This document shows positions 13,287 to 19,608 of a DNA stretch of 22,917 nucleotides, piece after piece (positions within the stretch are counted from its first letter, which is position 1; every line of letters starts with the position of its first letter). The notes below the pieces were generated by a model. It did no database searches, had not been told where the DNA came from, and worked only from the letters and a program-made list of their open reading frames with translations. Source of the DNA: Candidatus Uhrbacteria bacterium (GTDB lineage Bacteria; Patescibacteriota; Patescibacteriia; UBA9934; GWF2-40-263); the NCBI GenBank assembly GCA_016208545.1, contig JACQXU010000006.1, positions 1 to 22,917 on the forward strand, in the 5' to 3' direction. Made by a program: the position numbers and the translations under genes.

Positions 13287-14642
13287 TTAGAAAGTCTGAT
13301 TGACTTTGTTTTGAGCGATAATTAACTCTTTTTGCAAATCAGAGCCGGAAAGCGCGGCATCTATCAAATCCAAAAACGCTTGTTCAGTTGCCTGTGCGTC
13401 AGAACCTTTATACCAACTTTTTGCAGTGAGAGTTTGCGCCGCGAAAGTTGATAACGTTTCGCTTTCAATTTGTGTATTGATAAGCGCTCTTAGAGCAGTT
13501 GGGCGTTTCGCTTTTTCAATATACGAAGTTACTTGATCTTTTTTTGTTGCAAATTGGATAAAATTCCAAGCCCAATCACTAAAATCTGTTGTTTTTGAAA
13601 TTGTTTCAACCCAATAATTCGCAAAGTTCACAGTTTTCCCTCCTTCAATTTGCGGAACAGACGAGATTGAGAAGTTGAGTTTTGGCGAAGCGGCTTTGAT
13701 AAGCGGCGCATGGTATGAATATCCAAAAAAGAAAGCGGCTTTGCCATTTACAAATGCGTCAAATGAATTTGGCTGTTTGCTGTTCCATGTGTAAACCTGT
13801 TTTAGAGGATTCGCAAAATCTGTGTAAAAACGCACAGCATCTTCTGCCAAAATCGAACCTCCTGACTCATATCCAAAAGTTGCGACACCTCGATCGTCAA
13901 TCATTTTCACTCCATTTTGCATCATTAGCAAATTCAAAATGTCAGAAGCTCTTTCGACATTTTTGCTTGTTCCAATCGCGGCGCCGGCTTGTAGAACCAC
14001 GTTGTTTTGTCCTATTTTTGAAAGTTTTGTGACTTGCTCTTGAAACTCTGTCCATGTTGTTGGAGGCTCTGGAATGTTCGCCACGTTTAATAAATCTCGA
14101 TTGTAATAAAGCGCGAGAGTATCAACAGAAAGCGGAAGCGCGACTATTTTATCTTCACGCACAACATCTTTAACTGCAACTTCAACGAAATCACTTTTTA
14201 GCGCGCGCATTGAGAGCGACGGTTCTTCTTTTAGGGTGTAGACTGTTTCTTTTTTGATTTGTCCGCGTGTTTCGGAATACGCAACTTTTGTTGATTCTGG
14301 CAGAGGTTTGATCAAACTTTTGTATTCTCCAATCCATGTATTGTGAAGCGAAAAAATATCCGGGCCTGTTCCTTCAGCAAACGCTCGCAAAAGTTCATCT
14401 TCGTATTCTTCAACACGTTTTTCTGTGTATTCGAAAGTTACGTTTGGATGAATAGCGCGGTACGCATTCATAATTTCTGAAAAAGTGTTGCTGTCGTCAA
14501 AAACACGCCAGACTTTTAGTGTGACTGGTTGAGTTGCAAGTTTTTGCGCTTCGGACGGCCCGCCGCAACCAGCGCCGAGAAATAAAAGTGCAAGAAATAC
14601 GATGGTAACCGCAGGCTTTAGCCTGCGAAATTGACGTTTCAT
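13287..14642 (-). CDS. Extracellular solute-binding lipoprotein (ABC-type, family 1)
   Basis: 451 residues. The basic n-region is MKRQFRRLKPAV, followed by a hydrophobic core and the lipobox LGAGC (Cys26), so it is lipid-anchored on the outer face. The mature protein follows the family 1 binding fold: VTLKVWRVFDDSNTFSEIMN, a GPDIFSLHNTWIGEY stretch, VALPLSVDTLALYYNRDLL, and a C-terminal NFANYWVETISKT region. This family binds sugars or other small solutes for ABC import. No permease or ATPase gene is in the window, and it is coupled to a pilin gene instead. The n-region codons coincide with a mobile palindromic repeat (14609-14627). Start overlaps the galU stop by 4 bases. Confidence 0.85.
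   Translation of the reverse strand: MKRQFRRLKPAVTIVFLALLFLGAGCGGPSEAQKLATQPVTLKVWRVFDDSNTFSEIMNAYRAIHPNVTFEYTEKRVEEYEDELLRAFAEGTGPDIFSLHNTWIGEYKSLIKPLPESTKVAYSETRGQIKKETVYTLKEEPSLSMRALKSDFVEVAVKDVVREDKIVALPLSVDTLALYYNRDLLNVANIPEPPTTWTEFQEQVTKLSKIGQNNVVLQAGAAIGTSKNVERASDILNLLMMQNGVKMIDDRGVATFGYESGGSILAEDAVRFYTDFANPLKQVYTWNSKQPNSFDAFVNGKAAFFFGYSYHAPLIKAASPKLNFSISSVPQIEGGKTVNFANYWVETISKTTDFSDWAWNFIQFATKKDQVTSYIEKAKRPTALRALINTQIESETLSTFAAQTLTAKSWYKGSDAQATEQAFLDLIDAALSGSDLQKELIIAQNKVNQTF
14609..14627. repeat. Short palindromic repeat CCGCAGGCTTTAGCCTG (copy 2, inside a signal peptide)
   Basis: Identical over 17 bases to the copy at 9023-9039. Here it encodes FRRLKPA in the basic n-region of the solute-binding protein, in frame and compatible with export. 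Confidence 0.8.
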
Positions 14643-15508
14643 ATTTTCAAATGTGAAAGATATGCCTTGAATTCTTTTCCGATTTCTTTGTGTTTGAGGC
14701 CAAGTTCAACTTGTGCTTTTACAAATCCGAGTTTGTTTCCGCAGTTGTGCCATATTCCTTCAAAAGCACAGCCATAAAGCGCGTTTTTATTTTCAAGAAG
14801 TGTTTGAAACGCATCAGCTAACCTGATTTCACCATCTTTTCCGGTTTTTTGTTTTTCAAGAAGCGGATAAACTGATGGTGTGAGAATGTAACGTCCGATA
14901 ACAATGAGATCGCTTGGCGCGTCACTAAGTGACGGTTTTTCAACAAAGCGTTCAATTTCCCAAGTCGTTTTAGAAAGTTTTTTTCCGCCGATCACACCAA
15001 ATTGCGAGACCATTTTTTTTGGAACTTTTTGTAGTGCGACAACTGGATCGCCGTATTTCTCATAAACATCCATCAATTGTTTCAATGCGGGAGTTTTTGA
15101 ATCAATTATGTCATCGCCGAAAAGGACCGCGACTGGCTCGTGAAAATCAAGAAATGGAAGCGCGGAAAAAACAGCGTGGCCGTCGCCGAGCGGTTTTGAT
15201 TGTCGAACGAAAGCGAATTTTGCCAGTTTGCCAATTCCGGACACTTGTTCAAGCTCTTTTAGTTTCTTTTTTTGTTCCAAACGATATTCAAGCTCAAAGT
15301 TTCGATCGAAATGATCTTCGATCGCTCGCTTGCCGATCGCTGTTACGAAAATAATTTCTTCAATTCCGCTTGCAACAGCCTCTTCAACAATGTATTGGAT
15401 AACTGGCTTATCAACTACCGCAAGCATTTCTTTTGGCTGGGCTTTGGATGCCGGCAAAAACCGCGTACCCATTCCAGCAACCGGAATTATTGCTTTTCTA
15501 ATTTTCAT
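14639..15508 (-). CDS. galU: UTP-glucose-1-phosphate uridylyltransferase
   Basis: 289 residues. Makes UDP-glucose from UTP and glucose-1-phosphate, feeding surface polysaccharide and glycolipid synthesis. It opens with the nucleotide-binding signature KAIIPVAGMGTRFLPASKAQ, then PKEML, VDKPVIQYIVEEA, the LGDGHAV loop, VLFGDDII (metal-binding Asp) and the FVEKPS motif, with EGIWHNCGNKLGFVKA near the end. Length fits bacterial GalU. First gene of the galU/solute-binding/pilin block. It has no Shine-Dalgarno; a TATAAT on the minus strand (15516-15521) lies only 7 bases before the ATG, so the transcript may be nearly leaderless. A palindromic 15-mer (14920-14934) is part of the coding sequence. 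Confidence 0.93.
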   Translation of the reverse strand: MKIRKAIIPVAGMGTRFLPASKAQPKEMLAVVDKPVIQYIVEEAVASGIEEIIFVTAIGKRAIEDHFDRNFELEYRLEQKKKLKELEQVSGIGKLAKFAFVRQSKPLGDGHAVFSALPFLDFHEPVAVLFGDDIIDSKTPALKQLMDVYEKYGDPVVALQKVPKKMVSQFGVIGGKKLSKTTWEIERFVEKPSLSDAPSDLIVIGRYILTPSVYPLLEKQKTGKDGEIRLADAFQTLLENKNALYGCAFEGIWHNCGNKLGFVKAQVELGLKHKEIGKEFKAYLSHLKI

Positions 15509-15515
15509 ATATAGG

Positions 15516-15548
15516 ATTATATCGCAAAACAGGAGTACACGCTATAAT
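15516..15548. promoter_or_regulatory. Divergent -10 boxes for galU and the MgtE-like gene
   Basis: TATAAT on minus at 15516-15521 (ATG at 15508) and TATAAT on plus at 15543-15548 (ATG at 15558). Both are so close to the starts that leaders of zero to a few nucleotides are expected. No -35 match is visible for either. Confidence 0.5.
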
Positions 15549-15557
15549 TGAATTTGT

Positions 15558-16106
15558 ATGCGCAAAGAAATAGATCTTAACATTACGAAAACCAGTTATA
15601 AAAACGAAATTATACGCAGAAGTCCGTGGATTATTTTGTCGCTCGCGGCTGGAATTGTCATGGTTTTAGTCGGCCGAAATTTTGAGGAACTTCTTTCAGA
15701 TAAATTGGAACTCGTGTTTTTCATTCCAATGATTGTTTACATGAGTGATTCGATAGGAACTGAAACAATGACGCTTTTTGTGCGCGAACTCGCGCTTCGA
15801 AGAGTGAGCATCAAAAAATTATTTTTTCGCGAGGCTTTTGTTGGTTTGTATCTTGGTTTTATAAGCGGTGTTCCGATGGGATTTTTCAGTTTTTTTTGGC
15901 TTAAAGATTTTGAATTGTCTGTTACGATCACGATCGCGATGTTGCTAAACGGTCTTGTGGCAGTTTTAACAGGAATGCTCACGCCTGTTATTTTTTCAAA
16001 AATAAAAAAAGACCCGGCGCTTGGGACTGATGAAATTACAACAGCTCTTTCAGACAATTTGAGCATTTTTATTTATCTTATTGTCGCGATGCTGGTTCTA
16101 TTTTAA
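15558..16106 (+). CDS. MgtE-type divalent cation transporter, membrane domain only
   Basis: 182 residues matching the MgtE membrane domain: helices at about 24-42, 51-72, 88-116, 121-145 and 162-182. The signature region is VFFIPMIVYMSDSIGTETMT followed by LFVRELALRRV, equivalent to the PLI.GM.GN.G.QA..L.VR.LA motif. Near the end DPALGTDEITTALSDNLSIFIYLIVA matches the final helix with its Mg2+-site Asp. The cytosolic N-domain and the CBS pair that gate full-length MgtE are absent, as in other half-size SLC41/MgtE-like proteins. A role in Mg2+ or other divalent transport is likely, but without the usual Mg2+ sensor. Its stop overlaps the cfa remnant's stop (convergent). Confidence 0.8.
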   Translation: MRKEIDLNITKTSYKNEIIRRSPWIILSLAAGIVMVLVGRNFEELLSDKLELVFFIPMIVYMSDSIGTETMTLFVRELALRRVSIKKLFFREAFVGLYLGFISGVPMGFFSFFWLKDFELSVTITIAMLLNGLVAVLTGMLTPVIFSKIKKDPALGTDEITTALSDNLSIFIYLIVAMLVLF

Positions 16107-16581
16107 CGAATGGATTTATATCCTTGAGGAACACCTTTTTTAGACAGTACAATTTGCCACAGTTGATTTTTTCTGGCTCTGAAAGATCCCACGCACGCAA
16201 GCAAATAGCATTTCCACATTCTGTAAAATCTTTCGTTGTAGTTTGATTTTATTTTGTCCCATCCGTTTTCAAAATTTTCATGCCATGACAAAAGAGTTTT
16301 GTCATAGTCTGTTCCAAAATTGTGCCAGTCTTCCATTACAAATAATCCTTCGATTGATTTGCTTATTTGGTTTATAGAAGGGAGCATGCTGTTTGGGAAA
16401 ATATATTTTTCAATCCACGGATCAGTTGAGTGAACAGAACGGTTGCCTCCGATTGTGTGAAGCAAAAATAGTCCGTCGTTTTTTAGAGCTTTGTGAACAA
16501 CTTCCATGTAAGTTCGGTAATTTTTATAGCCAACATGTTCGAACATTCCAAGCGACACAATATGAAAGGTACCCTGTAAAC
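16103..16581 (-). pseudogene. cfa: C-terminal remnant of cyclopropane-fatty-acyl-phospholipid synthase
   Basis: About 159 residues of the SAM-dependent methyltransferase that converts unsaturated lipid chains to cyclopropanes. The remnant begins within SLQGTFHIVSLGMFEHVG and continues through NYRTYMEVVHKALKNDG, HTIGGNRS, WIEKYIFPNSMLPS, VMEDWHNFGTDYDKTLLSWH and YLLACVGSFRARKNQLWQIV, all typical Cfa C-terminal features. The substrate-binding N-half and the SAM-binding GxGxG motif are missing (intact Cfa is about 380 residues). The sequence stops at the left end of an IS3-family element, and the missing part is not found beyond the IS. The few residues before the remnant come from the IS end. 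Probably non-functional. Confidence 0.85.
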
Positions 16582-16619
16582 TAGACAATGTGTCTACGAA
16601 ACCGTCATGATGAACACAT

Positions 16620-16871
16620 ATGCCACGACGTATCGAGTCAGGGAAAAAAGAAGAAATTTTGTTGGCAATTAAAAATGGACTAAGTGTCTCTGAGGCGGCA
16701 ACACAGTACGCGATGAGTACGAAAACCCTCTATGCCTGGTTGCGCGGTCAGGTGGACAATACTGGAACAAGCAGTCTTGAGGTTGCACGCTTGCGACGAG
16801 AGAACCAAGAGCTCAAAGAAATCGTTGGTTGGCTCACGCTCGAAAAGAAGCGTGGGGAAAAAAATAGATGA
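16620..16871 (+). CDS. IS3-family OrfA (helix-turn-helix DNA-binding protein)
   Basis: 83 residues. The N-terminal helix-turn-helix is PRRIESGKKEEILLAIKNG, LSVSEAATQYAMSTKTLYAW. A leucine-zipper-like helix follows (SLEVARLRRENQELKEIVGW, then LTLEKKRG) that dimerises OrfA and OrfAB. The reading frame ends just after an A7 run (16858-16864). OrfB continues in the +1 frame relative to OrfA, which is not the usual -1 arrangement of the family. Confidence 0.88.
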   Translation: MPRRIESGKKEEILLAIKNGLSVSEAATQYAMSTKTLYAWLRGQVDNTGTSSLEVARLRRENQELKEIVGWLTLEKKRGEKNR

Positions 16872-16884
16872 AGCAAGAAAACGT

Positions 16885-17703
16885 ATGCATGCTTCATCAA
16901 ACAAAACAGCTCTAGCGAACAAGCTTGGCGTGAGTCGTCAGTCTCTGTACTATAAAAAGAAGAAGCCCAGGAAAGATCATGAAATGAAACAACGTATTAT
17001 GGCTGTACAACAAGAACATCCGGCATACGGACACAAGCGCATTGCCATGCAACTTAATGTGAATCGCAAACGCATTTTACGTGTCATGAAACTGTTTCAG
17101 CTAAAGCCAAAGATCATGCGAGGTAAGCCATGGAAATTTGATGATATGGGGAAAGAATCCACAGGCATAGCAAATCTTGCGGAAACTATCTGTCCCATTG
17201 CCGCAAACGTACTCTGGGTTGGCGATTTTACCTATGTGCCTTGGGATGGAGGATTCGTCTACGTCGCCACTGTTCTCGACGTATTCACAAGAGAAATCAT
17301 CGGTTTCCACATCGGACTTCACCATACGTCAAATCTTGTCACGCAAGCGCTCCTCAATGCGGCTGAGCGCACGAGTTTTACTCCACAGGTATTTCATTCA
17401 GATCAAGGAAGTGAATATGTGAGCGGATCGTATGAAACACTGCTTGCAAACTTGAACGTACGAGCATCTCAAAGTAAGAAATCCTCTCCGTGGGAAAATG
17501 GATACCAAGAATCGTTTTACAATAATTTCAAACTTGAACTCGGTGATCCGAAACGCTTCCATGATTTAGGCGAACTCTCAGAAGCGGTATATCGTCAGAT
17601 TCATTACTACAACAACCGGAGAATTCACACAGCCCTCAAGATGCCACCGGCCATGTTTCACTCATTGCATAAAAACAAAACAACAGCCGTCATAGCTGTC
17701 TAA
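16885..17703 (+). CDS. IS3-family OrfB (DDE transposase)
   Basis: 273 residues from ATG 16885; the open frame extends upstream (to 16732) and homology probably starts near the A7 run at 16858, so an OrfAB fusion by frameshift is possible. It has an IS3 HTH_21 region (LGVSRQSLYYKKKK, then EHPAYGHKRIAMQL.VNRKRI.R.M) and the rve integrase core with all three catalytic residues: WVGDFTY (Asp114), FHSDQGSEY (Asp173) and NGYQESFYNNFK (Glu209). The last two are 35 residues apart, the D(35)E spacing of the family. Catalysis looks intact. No other copy is in the window. Confidence 0.88.
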   Translation: MHASSNKTALANKLGVSRQSLYYKKKKPRKDHEMKQRIMAVQQEHPAYGHKRIAMQLNVNRKRILRVMKLFQLKPKIMRGKPWKFDDMGKESTGIANLAETICPIAANVLWVGDFTYVPWDGGFVYVATVLDVFTREIIGFHIGLHHTSNLVTQALLNAAERTSFTPQVFHSDQGSEYVSGSYETLLANLNVRASQSKKSSPWENGYQESFYNNFKLELGDPKRFHDLGELSEAVYRQIHYYNNRRIHTALKMPPAMFHSLHKNKTTAVIAV

Positions 17704-17749
17704 CTCAATTATTTTAATGACTGTTTTGGGAAAATCATTGTCTAAAGAA

Positions 17750-18043
17750 ATGGGTACTTGCCATGGGTACTTGCCATCTATTGCCTGTGCATTTAGCTAT
17801 CTCTCAATCGTTGCGGCTGTCTTGATTGCTGTTGTGGAGTCTGGGGAGGAAGGACAGATCAAGAAAAAGTGGAATGTTGCAATTCTAGGGATAGGCGCGT
17901 TGAGCATTGCTCATACAATAGGTCTCGAGAGGACACAAGGTGTTATCTTCGCATCAACAAGTGTTGTCCTTCTCTTCTTGCTTTACTTGATTGGCAAGTC
18001 GCGCGCTCTTCGCCCTGCTCCTTCCGCTTCTCCTTCCGTATAG
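17750..18043 (+). CDS. Unrecognised small membrane protein next to the IS
   Basis: 97 residues from ATG 17750; an in-frame ATG at 17717 lies inside the IS end and is less likely. Three predicted membrane segments: about 9-32 (SIACAFSYLSIVAAVLIAVV), 43-60 (NVAILGIGALSIAHTIG) and 66-85 (GVIFASTSVVLLFLLYLIG). A basic, Pro/Ser tail ends it. The start region holds a 13-bp tandem duplication (TGGGTACTTGCCA twice, 17751-17776), so the native 5' end may have been altered by the IS. Composition resembles the GC-richer island more than its flanks, and it ends in a similar hairpin-plus-T-run. No Shine-Dalgarno. Function unknown; it could be a truncated gene. Confidence 0.45.
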   Translation: MGTCHGYLPSIACAFSYLSIVAAVLIAVVESGEEGQIKKKWNVAILGIGALSIAHTIGLERTQGVIFASTSVVLLFLLYLIGKSRALRPAPSASPSV

Positions 18044-18069
18044 CCGTTCGTGCTGTACGGATTTTTTAT
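18036..18069 (+). terminator. Rho-independent terminator overlapping the end of the small membrane gene
   Basis: CCGTA..AGC (18036-18044) pairs with GCT.TACGG (18052-18060), followed by ATTTTTTATTT. The stop codon of the gene lies in the left arm. Confidence 0.75.
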
Positions 18070-18130
18070 TTAAGTAGCATTGGTGGCATTGGGGTCTTGA
18101 ATTTTATAATTTCCATAATATAAGTAACAC

Positions 18131-18264
18131 TGGGGTCATGTCCGACTATGGACTTTTCCAACTCAACTTTCGTCTGTGTAGTTTTTATTGTGTTGACATC
18201 TTTTCACAGGGGTGAAAAGATGTCAACATGGCTAAAGAAAGTCCATAGTCAGACCTGACCTCCA
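18131..18264. repeat. MITE-like palindromic element, 134 bp
   Basis: Terminal inverted repeats share GGTCA(T/G)GTC(C/T)GACTATGGACTTT (18134-18155 and complement at 18238-18260). Inside is a perfect 17-bp hairpin with arms containing TTGACATCTTTTCAC (18191-18207) and its complement (18212-18228), loop AGGG. No protein is encoded. The structure suggests a non-autonomous transposable element or a REP-type unit mobilised in trans. It fills most of the gap between the small membrane gene and rpsF. Confidence 0.7.
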
Positions 18265-18319
18265 ATGCTTTTCATGGGAATCCATTTGGGGCTCATCTTG
18301 CATTGGACAGGACTTGCTC
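18265..18319. other. Short unassigned spacer before the rpsF promoter
   Basis: I see no gene, repeat or clear signal in these bases between the MITE-like element and the rpsF promoter. Confidence 0.4.
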
Positions 18320-18348
18320 TTGACCTTTTTACCAGAATTCTTTAGGAT
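18320..18348 (+). promoter_or_regulatory. Promoter of the rpsF-ssb-rpsR-epmA-efp unit
   Basis: TTGACC (18320-18325), 17-bp spacer, TAGGAT (18343-18348). The predicted leader is about 58 nt. I did not find the CCG-bulge motif of known S6:S18-binding leaders in it. Confidence 0.6.
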
Positions 18349-18412
18349 AACGACACTTAATTCTTTATCTGTCCATAACCCTTTGGGCTGTTTGGAATCA
18401 ACCAAACCAGAT

Positions 18413-18955
18413 ATGAACCAATACGAACTTTTATTCATAATCTCCAGTCAATACACTGATGCCGAGATCGAAAAGATCAAAGCTCAAGTTTCGGCTGAAA
18501 TTGAGACTGTTGGCGGCACGATCGTGAAAACCGAGAATCTAGGGAAAATCCATCTTGCGTATCCAATTAAAAAGCAGAATCACGGAACATACATTCTAGT
18601 TTATTTTGACGTGGAAAGTTCTGTGCTTGGACCGCTCATTCGAAAATTATCGCTTACTGACGAAGTTTTGCGTCATACAACTTCTTTGCGTCCGAAAGAT
18701 GCAGAAAAACGTGTGTTCGAATTGACGTCTTATGTTGCTCCGCTTTCTGAAGAAGCGCGAAAAGAGCATTTCACTCCACAAAACGCAACAGGCGCTCGTC
18801 CACCTCGTCGGAGAATTGAAAAAGTTGCGGAGATAGTTCAGGTTGCTCCGACGGTTTTGTCTCAAACTTCGCCAGAGGAATCAAAAATGAGCATGGAAGA
18901 ACTCGACAAAAAGTTGGATGAAATTTTGAAAGCTGACATAACAGATAATATCTAA
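18413..18955 (+). CDS. rpsF: Small ribosomal subunit protein bS6
   Basis: 180 residues from ATG 18413 (MNQYELLFIISSQYTDAEI), where S6 homology begins. The core (about 1-95) has the ferredoxin-like fold pattern: TENLGKIHLAYPIKKQNHGT, YILVYFDVESSVLGPLIRKL and DEVLRHTTSLRP. S6 binds 16S rRNA with S18 in the platform. A long C-terminal extension (about 96-180) ends in the acidic helix MSMEELDKKLDEILKADI. Such tails are seen in Patescibacteria and are longer than the roughly 100-135 residues of typical S6. No Shine-Dalgarno is found. Downstream, a strong RNA hairpin begins one base after its stop codon and encloses the ssb SD. Confidence 0.93.
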   Translation: MNQYELLFIISSQYTDAEIEKIKAQVSAEIETVGGTIVKTENLGKIHLAYPIKKQNHGTYILVYFDVESSVLGPLIRKLSLTDEVLRHTTSLRPKDAEKRVFELTSYVAPLSEEARKEHFTPQNATGARPPRRRIEKVAEIVQVAPTVLSQTSPEESKMSMEELDKKLDEILKADITDNI

Positions 18956-18956
18956 A

Positions 18957-19080
18957 GACCTTTGCGAAACTTGATGAGATTTCGTTGAACGGGGAAGCCA
19001 GCCTCCGAAACGTAGCGACAGCTACGTTGAGGTAGTGGCGGGGCCCCGTGAAACGAAAGATCGCAAGTTTCGCGGAGGTC
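18957..19080 (+). promoter_or_regulatory. Long intercistronic RNA hairpin sequestering the ssb Shine-Dalgarno
   Basis: GACCTTTGCGAAACTTG (18957-18973) pairs over all 17 positions with 19064-19080 (two G-U pairs). Above it, TTTCGTT (18980-18986) pairs with AACGAAA (19052-19058) and CGGGG (18990-18994) with CCCCG (19044-19048). GCCA and CCTC pair with TGGC and GAGG. The tip is AACGTAGC-GACA-GCTACGTT (19009-19028). The ssb SD GGAGGT (19074-19079) is in the right basal arm, paired with ACCTTT. The left arm starts one base after the rpsF stop, so a terminating ribosome would open it. Coupling of ssb translation to rpsF is the natural reading. Confidence 0.75.
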
Positions 19081-19088
19081 ACTCTAAT

Positions 19089-19565
19089 ATGTTTTCATTA
19101 AACAGAGCAGCCATTCTTGGAAACCTAACTCGCGATCCAGAAATGCGTCAGATTCCTTCTGGGCAGAAAGTTTGCACACTTGGCGTTGCAACAAATCGAC
19201 AATGGAATGATCCTGCTGGGCAAAAACAGGAGGCAACTGAATTTCATAACGTTGTCGCTTGGGGACGCTTAGCAGAAATTTGCGGGCAGTATCTCACAAA
19301 AGGGAAAAAAGTTTATATTGAAGGACGTCTTCAGACAAGAGAATGGGAAGGTCAAGACGGCATTAAACGTTATCGAACAGAAATCGTTGCTGAAAATTTG
19401 ATAATGCTTGATCGAGCTGGCGCTTCAGCCGCTGGCGCGTCAGGGGCTTCCGCGTTTCAAAACAAAACCACAAGCGCTTTTGTTCCTCCAGAACCAAAAA
19501 CTATTCAGAATGATCCGTCAGAAAATCGCGATGATGAGATTCGTGTTGAAGATATTCCATTTTAA
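19089..19565 (+). CDS. ssb: Single-stranded DNA-binding protein
   Basis: 158 residues from ATG 19089, nine bases after the SD GGAGGT; an upstream GTG (19035) in frame lies within the hairpin and is rejected. An OB-fold (about 1-107) begins MFSLNRAAILGNLTRDPEMR and shows VATNRQWND, EFHNVVAWGRLAEICGQYL and KGKKVYIEGRLQTREWEGQD, then TEIVAENLIMLDR. The C-terminal part is low-complexity, and the acidic tip DDEIRVEDIPF is the partner-binding tail that recruits repair and replication proteins. The rpsF-ssb-rpsR order is conserved in bacteria. Here ssb alone has a strong SD, and it is buried in the upstream hairpin. Confidence 0.95.
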   Translation: MFSLNRAAILGNLTRDPEMRQIPSGQKVCTLGVATNRQWNDPAGQKQEATEFHNVVAWGRLAEICGQYLTKGKKVYIEGRLQTREWEGQDGIKRYRTEIVAENLIMLDRAGASAAGASGASAFQNKTTSAFVPPEPKTIQNDPSENRDDEIRVEDIPF

Positions 19566-19574
19566 ATAGTTTGA

Positions 19575-19600
19575 GATCCCTCGGTTTCGCTCGGGATGAC
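19575..19600. repeat. Short palindromic repeat between ssb and rpsR
   Basis: ATCCCTCG and GCTCGGGAT arms around GTTTC, ending GGGATGAC. It resembles the GATCC-CTCGG...GGGATGAC class of small dispersed intergenic repeats and is the only complete copy I see in this window. Confidence 0.5.
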
Positions 19601-19608
19601 ACAAAATT

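Larger units (their letters stand above)
16582..17744 (+). mobile_element. IS3-family insertion sequence
   Basis: About 1.16 kb with orfA and orfB. Ends are imperfect inverted repeats: TAGACAATG (16582-16590) at left and CATTGTCTA (17736-17744) at right, continued by weaker matches (T.C..AA). Exact outer bases are uncertain by a few nucleotides. The expected 3-4 bp target duplication is not visible (AAC against AAG beside the ends), and the interrupted cfa gene does not continue on the right, which suggests a deletion or rearrangement after insertion. Confidence 0.85.

Noticed and set aside
16103..16588. Complete small methyltransferase gene of 161 codons starting at 16588
   Set aside because: The ATG lies in the IS end and the protein lacks the SAM-binding motif; it is a Cfa fragment.
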